A stretch of DNA of 64,000 nt from an uncultured Clostridium sp. (lineage in GTDB: Bacteria > Bacillota > Clostridia > Clostridiales > Clostridiaceae), in NCBI RefSeq assembly GCF_947072515.1, contig NZ_CAMTIG010000011.1, forward strand, positions 18,821-82,820, in the 5' to 3' direction. Below the pieces are notes generated by a model. That model was not told the origin of the DNA. It worked only from the letters and a program-made list of their open reading frames with translations, and searched no databases. Shown here piece by piece: positions 50,598-60,896 of the stretch. The stretch's first letter is position 1, and every line of letters starts with the position of its first letter. Position numbers and translations under genes: made by a program.

Positions 50598-53500
50598 ATG
50601 GATAAGAATAGAATAAAATCTTTTGCTATTTGGGCAAGAAGAAGTTTAATTAAGTCGGTAAGCGAAAAAGCATATAGTATTGGAGTATATGAAGATAAGG
50701 TATTAGAAGCAACTGCTGTACAAGGTGGATTTAAGTTAGAAGGAAAAGAAGAGATATTTACGCTTTCAAAGAAGGATAGAGATACTTTAGTTAAGCAAGT
50801 TAATGAAAAGGGATTTGAGCAAGTAATGGAAGAAGTTGCATATACTTGGTTCAATAGATTTATGGGATTAAGATATATGGAGGTTAATGATTATCTTCCA
50901 ACAGGAGTTAGAATACTTTCATCAGAAGTTGAGGGGAAAAAAGAACCTGATGTATTAACTAAGGTATCGGAAATAATAGATGAATTAAATTTAAATGTTA
51001 ATGAAATATATGATCTTTTAGATACAGGTGATACATTAGATAGAGAAAAAGCATATAGAATTATTCTAGTTAAACAATGTAATGAACTAGGAAAAATAAT
51101 ACCTCAAATGTTTGAGAAAATAAGTGATTATACAGAACTTTTATTACCAGATAACCTACTAGAACAAGGTTCTGTTATAAGAAGAATGGTTGAGGATATA
51201 GAAGAATCAGATTGGCGTGAAGAAGTAGAAATAATAGGCTGGATGTACCAATACTATATTTCAGAAAAGAAGGATGAAGTTTTTGCAGCCTTAAAGAAAA
51301 ATATAAAAATAACAAAAGAAAATATACCAGCAGCAACTCAATTGTTTACTCCAAAATGGATTGTTAAATATATGGTGGAAAATTCATTAGGAAGACTATG
51401 GCTAGAAGGACATCCAAATGAAGAACTACAAAAAGAGTTTAAATATTACCTAGAAGAAGCAGAACAAGAGCCGGACGTTAAAGAAGAGTTGAAAAAAATA
51501 AGAGAACAACATGCAAAACTAAACCCAGAAGATATAAAAGTTTTAGATCCATGCATGGGGTCAGGTCATATTTTAGTTTATGCCTTTGATGTTCTTTATG
51601 AAATATATAAAACAGCAGGATATTCTGAAAGAGAAATACCGAGGATGATACTAGAAAATAACCTATATGGCTTAGATATAGACGATAGAGCAGCACAATT
51701 AGCATCATTTGCATTAATAATGAAGGCTAGACATTACAATAGAAGATTGTTTAGAGAGATTGAAAGAGAATATTTAGAACTTAATATATGTTCAATACAA
51801 GAAAGTAATAGTATTCATAAGGAAGCAATAGATTATTTCTGTAGTTTAGAAACTGGATTAGATAATGATGATTTAGAAAATGACTTAGAATATCTATGGT
51901 CAACATTCACTGATGCTAAGGAATATGGTTCAATAATTGAAGTTGAAAAAGTAAACTTTGAAGCATTAAACCAGAGATTAAAAGAAATAGAACAAGAAGA
52001 TAATTTAATGTTTGGTGATTATAGAGTAATGCTTTTAGAAAGAGTACCTATGCTTATTAAACAGGCTGAGATAATGAGTAGAAAATATGAAGTTTGTATT
52101 ACTAACCCTCCGTATATGGGTAATAATGGTATGGAGAAAGGGCTGTTGGAGTATGCAAAAAAAAGGTATCCAAATAGTAAAGCAGACTTATTTGCAATGT
52201 TTATTGAAAAATGTGGAAAGTTAACGAAAGATAACTACTATCAGGCTATGATTACACAACAAACATGGATGTTTTTATCAACATATGAGAAATTAAGGAA
52301 GAGCATTTTAAATGATGATATTATAAATATGATTCATCTTGGACCTAGGGCATTTGAGGAAATTGGAGGAGAAGTAGTACAAACAACATCATTTGTTTTA
52401 AGAAAATCTAATGTAGATAAATTTGTTTCTTCATTTGTTAGACTTGTTGAATATACTAATCAAAAGTTAAAAGAAGAAAATTATAGAAATGAAAAGTGTT
52501 TATATCTTTTTGAAAAAAGATATATTTATATGATACCTGGTAATACATTTGCATATTGGATTTCTAGAAAGTTATTAGAAGTATTTAGTAAATCGATTAG
52601 TTTAAGTTCGATTACAGAACCAAAGAGTGGTTTATCAACAACGGATAACAATAGATTTTTAAGATTATGGCATGAACCATTATGGGAAAAAATAAACTTA
52701 TATCAAAGTAATTATGAGCAAACCAATGGCAAATTCTTTCCTTATAGCAAAGGTGGAGAATTTAGAAGATGGTATGGGAATTTAACTTATGTAGTAAATT
52801 GGGAAAATGATGGTAGTGAAATAAGAAAGGCTGCTATAGGGGCAAGTGGAGGACGTGTAGTTAATCCACAGTTATATTTTAAAGAGTATATAACTTGGAC
52901 AAAAATTTCAACAGGATATTTTTCAATGAGATATTTCCCAAAAGGTACTATTTTTTCAGATGCAGGAGGTTCATTATTTTCTGATATGAATTTAGAATTG
53001 TTAGGATTTGCCAATACTAAAGTTTGCCAAGCATTTCTTAATATTATTAATCAAACACTTAATTATGTCGTGGGAAGTATCTCAAAATTACCATTATTGA
53101 ATTTTAATGGATACGATATTGTTAAAATTGTTAATTATAATATAAGAATATCAAAAAATGATTGGGATTCATTTGAAACTTCATGGGACTTTAAAGTTCA
53201 TCCATTGTTAAAATTATTAGATGAGGGTGAACAATATAGTTTAAATGCTATATTTTCTATTTGGGAAACTGAATGTGAGGAGAATTTTGAGCAGTTAAAA
53301 TATAATGAAGAAGAGTTAAATAGAATATTTATTGATATTTATGGGCTACAAGATGAATTAACACCAGAGGTAGATGATAAAGATGTTACTATAAGAAAAG
53401 CAGATAGAGAAAGAGATATTAAGTCATTTATTTCTTATGCTGTTGGTTGTATGCTAGGTAGATATTCTATAGATAGCGAAGGTCTTATTTATGCAGGTGG

Positions 53501-54239
53501 AAACTTTAATGATAAGTGGAATTTGGGAGAAGGTAAGGTTAGAAAAATAGAAAAAGATGCAGATGGGAATATAATATCTGATTCATGGGTGAATTCTAGA
53601 TTTACGCCTGATAGGGAAAATATTATTCCTATTACAGAGGATGAGTATTTTGAAGATGATATAGTTACGAGATTTATTGAGTTTGTAAGAACTGTTTATG
53701 GAGAAGAAACATTAGAAGAAAATTTAGACTTTATTGCTGATTCAATAGGAAGAAAAGCATCTGAAACATCTAGACAGGCAATAAGAAGATACTTTATTAA
53801 AGATTTCTATAAGGATCATTTAAAGATTTATCAAAAGAGGCCTATATATTGGATGTTTGAGTCAGGTAAGAATGATGGATTTAAGTGTTTAGTTTATATG
53901 CATAGATATAATGAACAAACAGTTGCTAAGGTTAGAACTGATTACATTCATACATTACAAAGAAAATATGAAGCAGAAATTAATAGGCTTCAGTTAGTAG
54001 TAGATTCAGAAGAGTATACAGCAAAGGATAGAACTACTGCAAAAAAGAAGATAGATAGAATATCTAAACAAATAGAAGAGTGTAGAGAGTATGACCAAGT
54101 AGTTGCATATTTAGCAAATGAAAAGATATCTATTGATTTAGATGATGGGGTAAAAGTAAATTATGCTAAGTTCCAAGATATTAAGGTAATAAATTCAAAA
54201 GGAAAAGAAATTAAAATGAATTTATTAGCAAAGATTTAA
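50598..54239 (+). CDS. pglX: BREX adenine-specific DNA methyltransferase PglX (BrxX)
   Basis: VLDPCMGSGHILVYAFDVLYEIY (motif I), VCITNPPYMGN (motif IV), 1213 aa. Confidence 0.95.
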   Translation: MDKNRIKSFAIWARRSLIKSVSEKAYSIGVYEDKVLEATAVQGGFKLEGKEEIFTLSKKDRDTLVKQVNEKGFEQVMEEVAYTWFNRFMGLRYMEVNDYLPTGVRILSSEVEGKKEPDVLTKVSEIIDELNLNVNEIYDLLDTGDTLDREKAYRIILVKQCNELGKIIPQMFEKISDYTELLLPDNLLEQGSVIRRMVEDIEESDWREEVEIIGWMYQYYISEKKDEVFAALKKNIKITKENIPAATQLFTPKWIVKYMVENSLGRLWLEGHPNEELQKEFKYYLEEAEQEPDVKEELKKIREQHAKLNPEDIKVLDPCMGSGHILVYAFDVLYEIYKTAGYSEREIPRMILENNLYGLDIDDRAAQLASFALIMKARHYNRRLFREIEREYLELNICSIQESNSIHKEAIDYFCSLETGLDNDDLENDLEYLWSTFTDAKEYGSIIEVEKVNFEALNQRLKEIEQEDNLMFGDYRVMLLERVPMLIKQAEIMSRKYEVCITNPPYMGNNGMEKGLLEYAKKRYPNSKADLFAMFIEKCGKLTKDNYYQAMITQQTWMFLSTYEKLRKSILNDDIINMIHLGPRAFEEIGGEVVQTTSFVLRKSNVDKFVSSFVRLVEYTNQKLKEENYRNEKCLYLFEKRYIYMIPGNTFAYWISRKLLEVFSKSISLSSITEPKSGLSTTDNNRFLRLWHEPLWEKINLYQSNYEQTNGKFFPYSKGGEFRRWYGNLTYVVNWENDGSEIRKAAIGASGGRVVNPQLYFKEYITWTKISTGYFSMRYFPKGTIFSDAGGSLFSDMNLELLGFANTKVCQAFLNIINQTLNYVVGSISKLPLLNFNGYDIVKIVNYNIRISKNDWDSFETSWDFKVHPLLKLLDEGEQYSLNAIFSIWETECEENFEQLKYNEEELNRIFIDIYGLQDELTPEVDDKDVTIRKADRERDIKSFISYAVGCMLGRYSIDSEGLIYAGGNFNDKWNLGEGKVRKIEKDADGNIISDSWVNSRFTPDRENIIPITEDEYFEDDIVTRFIEFVRTVYGEETLEENLDFIADSIGRKASETSRQAIRRYFIKDFYKDHLKIYQKRPIYWMFESGKNDGFKCLVYMHRYNEQTVAKVRTDYIHTLQRKYEAEINRLQLVVDSEEYTAKDRTTAKKKIDRISKQIEECREYDQVVAYLANEKISIDLDDGVKVNYAKFQDIKVINSKGKEIKMNLLAKI

Positions 54240-54296
54240 AACTTAATATGGGGTGAGATAATATTTCACCTCATGCTATTTTTTACAGGGGGGAAG

Positions 54297-55304
54297 ATGG
54301 AGTATTTTATAGAGGGGTTAAAAGAATTTCTAACATATGATTTATTAAGAACGTTGTTTATAGAGAGTTTTAAAGCAGGTATTACTTTATTATTTGCATA
54401 CATAAGTTTTAGATTTTTTCAAAATTATAAAGAAAAGAGTCAAAATAATAAGGTTTATATAAAAATGTTAAAACTTAATGATGATATAAGAAGAAATATT
54501 GAGAAGATATATGAAGTACTAGAATTATATAAAGAAGGTGAAAGACTTCAAGGTAATCTAAAGATACAATGTTCAAACGAAGTATACTATTATGATATCG
54601 CTCACAAGATAAGTGAGATAATAAATTTATATTATATTGATAGATCATATATAGATTTTTATCAAGAATTAGTTGAAGTATACTATTTTGATAGATATCC
54701 TATTCAAAGCATTGCAGAAATGTCAAATGAAATTGAATATATAAAACAAGGAACATGTGATCCAGAGGAAATAGCAATAGCAGAAAATGAGTTGGACTAT
54801 ATTGCAAAGAAAGATATATTTAATGATTTGAAAGAATTATATGATTTAATATCTAAGGCAGATAAGGAAAAGAAACTTGATAAAGTCAATTGCAAGTTAT
54901 TTAAATTTAATAATAAAGAAGTAAGTGCAAAAAATAAAGAGTTAGATGAATTTTGTCAAGAAATATTTCTTAGAAACAAAACAATTAATGAAATAAAAGA
55001 AAAATATAAGAGATATAATTTTTTAGTAGGCAAAGTAATAACTAATGATAAAAAAGAAAATATAAAATTGAATTTTAAAAGATTTACTGATAGTGATGGA
55101 GTGTTATCTGAATATAATGCAGAATTTTATTTTAGGATAGAAGATATATTAGAAAAATATAATAATAAAGAGATATTATTAAATGATAGAAATATCTTAG
55201 AGAATACGTGTAAAGAGTTAGAGCAATATAAGTGTGATGTTGAAAAAGAAATAAATATAATTAAAAAGAAGATTGATTCGACTAAACGCTTTTTTGGAAG
55301 ATAA
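54297..55304 (+). CDS. Uncharacterised BREX-embedded protein: N-terminal TM plus coiled-coil cytoplasmic domain
   Basis: MEYFIEGLKEFLTYDLLRTLFIESFKAGITLLFAYISFRFFQNYKEKSQ...; strong RBS acaggggggaag; in operon between pglX and pglZ. Confidence 0.8.
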   Translation: MEYFIEGLKEFLTYDLLRTLFIESFKAGITLLFAYISFRFFQNYKEKSQNNKVYIKMLKLNDDIRRNIEKIYEVLELYKEGERLQGNLKIQCSNEVYYYDIAHKISEIINLYYIDRSYIDFYQELVEVYYFDRYPIQSIAEMSNEIEYIKQGTCDPEEIAIAENELDYIAKKDIFNDLKELYDLISKADKEKKLDKVNCKLFKFNNKEVSAKNKELDEFCQEIFLRNKTINEIKEKYKRYNFLVGKVITNDKKENIKLNFKRFTDSDGVLSEYNAEFYFRIEDILEKYNNKEILLNDRNILENTCKELEQYKCDVEKEINIIKKKIDSTKRFFGR

Positions 55305-55321
55305 ATTAAAGAGGTGAGCAA

Positions 55322-57868
55322 GTGAATTTACAAGAAATAAGAAATTTTCTTAAAGAATTATTTTTAAAGCCTTTAGATAATGGTAAGAAGCGTCATATTG
55401 TATTTTGGTATGATGAAAATGAAGATTTTATAGATGAAATAGATAGTTTTGATTTAGAGGGGATAAAGGTTATTAAATTAACTGAAAACAATGCCTTCTG
55501 GATAAAACATTATATAGAAAAAGAAGATGAAGTAAACAATATATTAATATATTCAAATATGAAAAAGCCAGATCCACAAGAAGATTGGCTTTATGATATT
55601 TTTTCTTATAGCGAAGAGTTCTCTACTGATAGAGCAACAGTTATAATGAGAGAATTAAGAGTAATGGATTCATTACTAAAGCCAGAGTTCGAAACCTATA
55701 ATATATTCTTTAAAAATAAAGAAAGAATATCAGGATTTAAAAATTTAAGTATTCAAGATTATACAAAAGAAAAAGTTCATATAGGTGTTCTTGCCGTTTT
55801 AACTAAGGTTAAAGTAATGGATATTGAAGAGATAATTAAGGCTATTATTAAAGATTATTTAGATGGAAGTAATAAGATATATGAAGATATAAAGAAATTT
55901 GGAAATGTAGATGCATTATGGGATTTACTTGAGAAGTATTTTGGGTATTCATTTGAAGAAAAAAGCATAGAGAGATTTATGGCTATGTTATTAGTAACTA
56001 ATATGAATGAAAATATTAAGTTTGAATTCCCTAAAGCGTATACAACATATATTTCTTCAAAAGTTAGGAACTGTTTAGTTTTCATAAATCATTTTATGGA
56101 TAACATTAAAGATAGTGATTATTATGATAAGATGCAAGAGTTAATTGCAAGAAAACTAAAAATAACACAGTTATTAGAAAAAAGGGATACTGATGAATTT
56201 ATAAAATGTGAAGTTTTTGAAGATGTTGATAAAATAATTTTAACTAGAATAACCAATCTCTTAAAAGATGGTGTAGAAGAATATGATAAGTATTTATCTA
56301 TTTTAGCATCAAGAAGAACATTACATTATTATAAGCAGTATAAAAGTGAATACAAGGCTATAAAATGGGCTATAAACTTATTAAATAAGAAGAAGTCATT
56401 AAATTCAATGATACAAACAGAAGGCTCATTTGATATGGTTAAGTCTTATACAAAAGATTACTACTATATAGATAAGGCATATAGAAAGTTCTATTATCAT
56501 TATGATAAGTGTCAATGGAAAGAAGAATTAACTGATTTAAGAGATACTATTGAAAATACATATAATAACTGGTATTTACAAGAGTTATCAATTAAATGGA
56601 ATGAATCAATTAGAAGTTTAAATTCTTGGAGAATAGAAGGTTTAAAACAACAAGATAAATTCTATAGAGAAAATATTAAGTATAAAGGAAAAGAGAGAAC
56701 TTTTGTAATAATATCTGATGGATTAAGATATGAAAGTGCAGAAGAGTTAAATACCTTACTTACAAATGAAAGAAAAGGTAAAACTGAATTGGATTATATG
56801 CAAGGGGTGTTACCTTCATTTACAAAGTTAGGAATGGCATCTCTTTTACCTAATAAAACTATTGAAATTAATGATAAATATGATGTTATAGTTAATGGAA
56901 TAAGTAGTAATGGAACAGATAATAGAGACTTTATTTTAAAAAGGGAAAATGAAAAATCTTTAGCAATTACTTATGATAAAGTTATGGATATGAGAGATGC
57001 TGAAATAAGGAAAGCATTTGTAGGTTTAGAAGTAGTTTATATTTATCATAATACTATAGATGCAAGGGGAGATCATGCTTCAACAGAGAGAGAAGTATTT
57101 AGTGCTACAGAAGAAGCCTTTAAAGAAATAATTGCTTTAGTAAATAAGTTAGTTAATAGAGTAAGTGCAGCAAGTATAATTATTACAGCTGATCATGGAT
57201 ATCTTTATCAAAGAAGTGCTATGGAAGAAAGTAATAAAATATCAGGTATTAAACTCGATGATGGTGAAGATAGTAGAAGATTCTTATTAACATCTAAAAA
57301 TGAAAATGTTGAAGGCACAATAACATTTAGTATGGATTATTTATTAGGAGATGATTCTAATAAATATGTTATAACTCCAAATGGTACTTCAAGGTTTAAA
57401 GTTCAAGGAGCAGGGGCGAACTTCGTTCATGGTGGAGCAATGTTACAGGAAATTATAGTACCAGTTATTAGATTTAAAAATGATAGAAGTACATCATCAG
57501 CTAATGATATAAGAAAGGTTAAAGTATCTTTAACAAGTATAAATAGAAAGGTAACTAACCCAATAACATTCTTAGAGTTCTTCCAAGATGAAAAATTACA
57601 GGATAAAGTAATTGGAAAGAAAATAAGAACTTATTTTGAGGATGAAGAAGGAAATAAGATATCAAATATTAAGACAATAATAGCAGATTCAAGATCAGAG
57701 AATCCAACTGATAGAAGTTATAGAATTGAGTTTGTATTAGAAAGTAGACCCTATGATAAAACAAAGCAATATTTCTTAGTTATGGAAGATGAAGAAGATG
57801 CGAATGGCGATTATGATAGAATACCATTTAATATTGATATAGCAATATTAAATGATTTTGGGTTTTAA
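55322..57868 (+). CDS. pglZ: BREX alkaline-phosphatase-fold protein PglZ
   Basis: RTFVIISDGLRYESAEELN...MQGVLPSFTKLGMASLLP...IIITADHGYLYQRS. Confidence 0.95.
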   Translation: MNLQEIRNFLKELFLKPLDNGKKRHIVFWYDENEDFIDEIDSFDLEGIKVIKLTENNAFWIKHYIEKEDEVNNILIYSNMKKPDPQEDWLYDIFSYSEEFSTDRATVIMRELRVMDSLLKPEFETYNIFFKNKERISGFKNLSIQDYTKEKVHIGVLAVLTKVKVMDIEEIIKAIIKDYLDGSNKIYEDIKKFGNVDALWDLLEKYFGYSFEEKSIERFMAMLLVTNMNENIKFEFPKAYTTYISSKVRNCLVFINHFMDNIKDSDYYDKMQELIARKLKITQLLEKRDTDEFIKCEVFEDVDKIILTRITNLLKDGVEEYDKYLSILASRRTLHYYKQYKSEYKAIKWAINLLNKKKSLNSMIQTEGSFDMVKSYTKDYYYIDKAYRKFYYHYDKCQWKEELTDLRDTIENTYNNWYLQELSIKWNESIRSLNSWRIEGLKQQDKFYRENIKYKGKERTFVIISDGLRYESAEELNTLLTNERKGKTELDYMQGVLPSFTKLGMASLLPNKTIEINDKYDVIVNGISSNGTDNRDFILKRENEKSLAITYDKVMDMRDAEIRKAFVGLEVVYIYHNTIDARGDHASTEREVFSATEEAFKEIIALVNKLVNRVSAASIIITADHGYLYQRSAMEESNKISGIKLDDGEDSRRFLLTSKNENVEGTITFSMDYLLGDDSNKYVITPNGTSRFKVQGAGANFVHGGAMLQEIIVPVIRFKNDRSTSSANDIRKVKVSLTSINRKVTNPITFLEFFQDEKLQDKVIGKKIRTYFEDEEGNKISNIKTIIADSRSENPTDRSYRIEFVLESRPYDKTKQYFLVMEDEEDANGDYDRIPFNIDIAILNDFGF

Positions 57869-57896
57869 AATTGACTAGAAAGATATTTCTAGTCAA

Positions 57897-58625
57897 TTAT
57901 GAAAGATAGTCATTGAGAATTATATTTAAAATTAAACAATCAATTTTAGGATTAAGATTTAGTATTTCTATTAATTTAGTATAAGTTGTACTTAGGAAGA
58001 AAACGTCAAAATGGGGTTTGTAGTTATCTAAAAAATAAAAATCTGTATGAATTGTATCGAGAATAAGGTTTTTATTATAGTCAAGGATGTATAGAACGTC
58101 TTTAGAACCGCAAAATTCCCATAAGTCATTAGTTGTATCTGTAGTTGAAAATAGAAAAGTTCTAGAGGAAGTAGATTTTAAATTGTTTATAATTATATAA
58201 GTAAAGGAAGATAAAGGTATATCTTTGTAATGGAAAACTTTCTCATCTATAGATGAAAGTGCTTTAAGAAATTCAGATACTGTAATATTAATATTTAAAG
58301 TGTTTGTTATATAGTTATAAATTACGTTAGAGTAAAGTAGTAATGATACTTTAAGGTTTTCAACTTCTAGGGAAGTTGGAGCAATATAAATATTTGAAAA
58401 CCTATCGGTGTAATTTACACTTGAGCAAGATTCATTTTTATAATGTGAGAAGTGGGTTCTACGGATTGGACTATTTTCACATTTAATATATACAGGCTTA
58501 TGACAAAAAGGACAATAAGGATTAAAATTTACTCCGTTTTTCTTTAAAACTAGGTACTGATCTATAAAGTATATATTACTTTTATTGTCAATACAGGTAG
58601 AATGAAGTTTTTTTGGATTAAACAT
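57897..58625 (-). CDS. Uncharacterised protein with CoiA-like N-terminal zinc motif
   Basis: NPYCPFCHKPVYIKCENSPIRRTHFSHYKNESC (CxxC...HFSH), antisense between pglZ and brxL. Confidence 0.75.
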   Translation of the reverse strand: MFNPKKLHSTCIDNKSNIYFIDQYLVLKKNGVNFNPYCPFCHKPVYIKCENSPIRRTHFSHYKNESCSSVNYTDRFSNIYIAPTSLEVENLKVSLLLYSNVIYNYITNTLNINITVSEFLKALSSIDEKVFHYKDIPLSSFTYIIINNLKSTSSRTFLFSTTDTTNDLWEFCGSKDVLYILDYNKNLILDTIHTDFYFLDNYKPHFDVFFLSTTYTKLIEILNLNPKIDCLILNIILNDYLS

Positions 58626-58728
58626 TAGATTTACTCCTATACAGTTATATAATATATATTATTCAATTTATACTATAAAAATACGTATATAGATTAAAAT
58701 GATTTTTATGGGGAAGGGATTATTTTTT

Positions 58729-60756
58729 ATGGATGAATTAAGTGTGAAAATTAATCAGCATTTTGCTGGGAAGGTTGTTAGAAAAGATTTAACACAAAAA
58801 TTAAAACAAGGTGCCAATGTGCCTATATATGTACTTGAATATTTACTTGGAATGTATTGTGCTACTGATGATGAAGATAGTATTAATGCAGGAGTAGAAA
58901 GAGTTAAAAATATATTAGCAGAAAATTTTGTAAGACCGGATGAAGCCGAAAAAATTAAATCTAAGATTAGAGAAATGAGTAGATATACAGTTATCGATAA
59001 GCTTACTGTTAAGCTTAATCAAAAGAGAGATATATATGAAGCAGAGTTTTCTAATTTAGGGCTTAAAAACGTTGAGATAGACTCAAAATATGTTAAGGAG
59101 TTTGATAAGCTTCTTGGTGGTGGAATTTGGTGTATTGTTAAGATGAAATACTATTTTGAGGAAGGAGTTACAGACCCAAATCCTTTTATTATAGAAGCAG
59201 TAACGCCAATTCAAATGCCTAATATGGATATGGATGAACTCATAGAAGGGAGAAAAGCTTTTACTAAGGAAGAATGGATTGATATTCTTATTAGAAGTAT
59301 AGGAATGGAGCCAACACAGCTTGAGGATAAAGTTAAGTGGCATATGCTTCTTAGAATGGTTCCTTTATGTGAAAATAACTATAATATGTGTGAGCTTGGA
59401 CCAAGAGGGACCGGTAAGTCACATTTATACAAAGAAATTTCACCAAATTCAATTCTTGTTTCAGGTGGACAAACAACGGTAGCTAATTTATTTTATAATA
59501 TGTCTAAACGACAAGTTGGACTTGTTGGAATGTGGGATACAGTAGCCTTTGATGAAGTTGCAGGCATAACATTTAAAGATAAAGATGGAATACAAATAAT
59601 GAAAGATTATATGGCATCAGGCTCTTTTGCTAGAGGAAAAGAGGAGAAGGCAGCTAGTGCGTCCATGGTATTTGTAGGTAATATAAATCAAAGTGTGGAT
59701 GTTCTTTTAAAAACATCCCATTTATTTGATCCATTCCCAGAGGCTATGGCTTATGATTCGGCCTTCTTTGATAGAATGCATTTTTATTTACCGGGATGGG
59801 AAATTCCTAAGATGAGACCAGAGTTTATAACAGATAACTTTGGGCTTATTACAGATTATCTTGCAGAGTATCTTAGAACTATGAGGAAGAAAACTTTTGG
59901 TGATGTTATAGATAAGTATTTCAGATTTGGAAGTAATCTTAATCAAAGAGATGTTATAGCAGTAAGAAAGACAGTTTCAGGACTTGTAAAGCTTATATAT
60001 CCTCATGGAGAATATGAAAAAGAAGATATAGCAGAAATTTTAAAGTATGCTTTAGTAGGTAGAAGAAGGGTTAAGGAGCAGTTGAAAAAAATAGGTGGAA
60101 TGGAATTCTATGATGTTCACTTCTCTTATATAGATACAGAAACTATGGAAGAAGAGTTTATATCAATTCCAGAGCAAGGTTCAGGCTCATTAATTCCAGA
60201 AGGGATGTCAAAGCCGGGTCATGTTTATACAGTTGGAATGGGATATGACATGATAGGAGTTTATAAATTAGAAGTTGAAGTTGTTGGAGGAACGGGTAAG
60301 TTTGAGAAAACTGGTATTGGATATGATAGAGAGGCTAAGGAAAGTATAGAGACAGCATTTAGATACTTTAAGGCTAATAGCAGAAATATTAGTGCTTCAA
60401 TATCAACAACTAACAAAGACTACTTAATGCATATACAGGATGTTAATGGAGTAGGAATGACATCTAGTCTATCACTAGCAGCAATAATAGCAATGTGTTC
60501 AGGGGCATTAAACAAACCAGTACAAAGTCAGTTGGCTGTATTAGGTTCTGTAAGTATAGGTGGAACAATTAATAAGGTAGAAGATTTAGCAAATACACTT
60601 CAAGTATGTTTTGATGCAGGAGCAAAGAAAGTATTACTTCCAATGATAAATGCAGGTGATATACCGATGGTTCCGCCAGAGCTTTTTGCAAAGTTTCAAA
60701 TTATGTTCTATAACAGCACAGAGGATGCTGTATTTAAAGCATTAGGAGTTCAATGA
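58729..60756 (+). CDS. brxL: BREX Lon-like protein BrxL
   Basis: CELGPRGTGKSHLYKEISPNSILVSGGQTT...; C-terminal Lon-protease-like GSVSIGGTINKVEDLANTLQVCFDAGAKKVLLP. ATG 58729 preferred. Confidence 0.95.
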   Translation: MDELSVKINQHFAGKVVRKDLTQKLKQGANVPIYVLEYLLGMYCATDDEDSINAGVERVKNILAENFVRPDEAEKIKSKIREMSRYTVIDKLTVKLNQKRDIYEAEFSNLGLKNVEIDSKYVKEFDKLLGGGIWCIVKMKYYFEEGVTDPNPFIIEAVTPIQMPNMDMDELIEGRKAFTKEEWIDILIRSIGMEPTQLEDKVKWHMLLRMVPLCENNYNMCELGPRGTGKSHLYKEISPNSILVSGGQTTVANLFYNMSKRQVGLVGMWDTVAFDEVAGITFKDKDGIQIMKDYMASGSFARGKEEKAASASMVFVGNINQSVDVLLKTSHLFDPFPEAMAYDSAFFDRMHFYLPGWEIPKMRPEFITDNFGLITDYLAEYLRTMRKKTFGDVIDKYFRFGSNLNQRDVIAVRKTVSGLVKLIYPHGEYEKEDIAEILKYALVGRRRVKEQLKKIGGMEFYDVHFSYIDTETMEEEFISIPEQGSGSLIPEGMSKPGHVYTVGMGYDMIGVYKLEVEVVGGTGKFEKTGIGYDREAKESIETAFRYFKANSRNISASISTTNKDYLMHIQDVNGVGMTSSLSLAAIIAMCSGALNKPVQSQLAVLGSVSIGGTINKVEDLANTLQVCFDAGAKKVLLPMINAGDIPMVPPELFAKFQIMFYNSTEDAVFKALGVQ

Positions 60757-60798
60757 TTAATGAATTGATACTTAAGTGATGTAATAAAAAAATATAAA

Positions 60799-60832
60799 AG
60801 AATCTATGAATTTAATTTATAGATTTTTTTGT
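60799..60832 (+). terminator. Intrinsic terminator after brxL
   Basis: aatctatgaatttaatttatagattttttt. Confidence 0.85.
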
Positions 60833-60855
60833 ATATCAAATTAACCATTTCATAT

Positions 60856-60886
60856 ATAAAAAGAGATGATTAAAATCATCTCTTAA
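60856..60886 (-). terminator. Intrinsic terminator of the helicase-exonuclease gene
   Basis: Minus strand: taagagatgatt-tt-aatcatctctttttatat. Confidence 0.85.
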
Positions 60887-60896
60887 TAGTATATAC

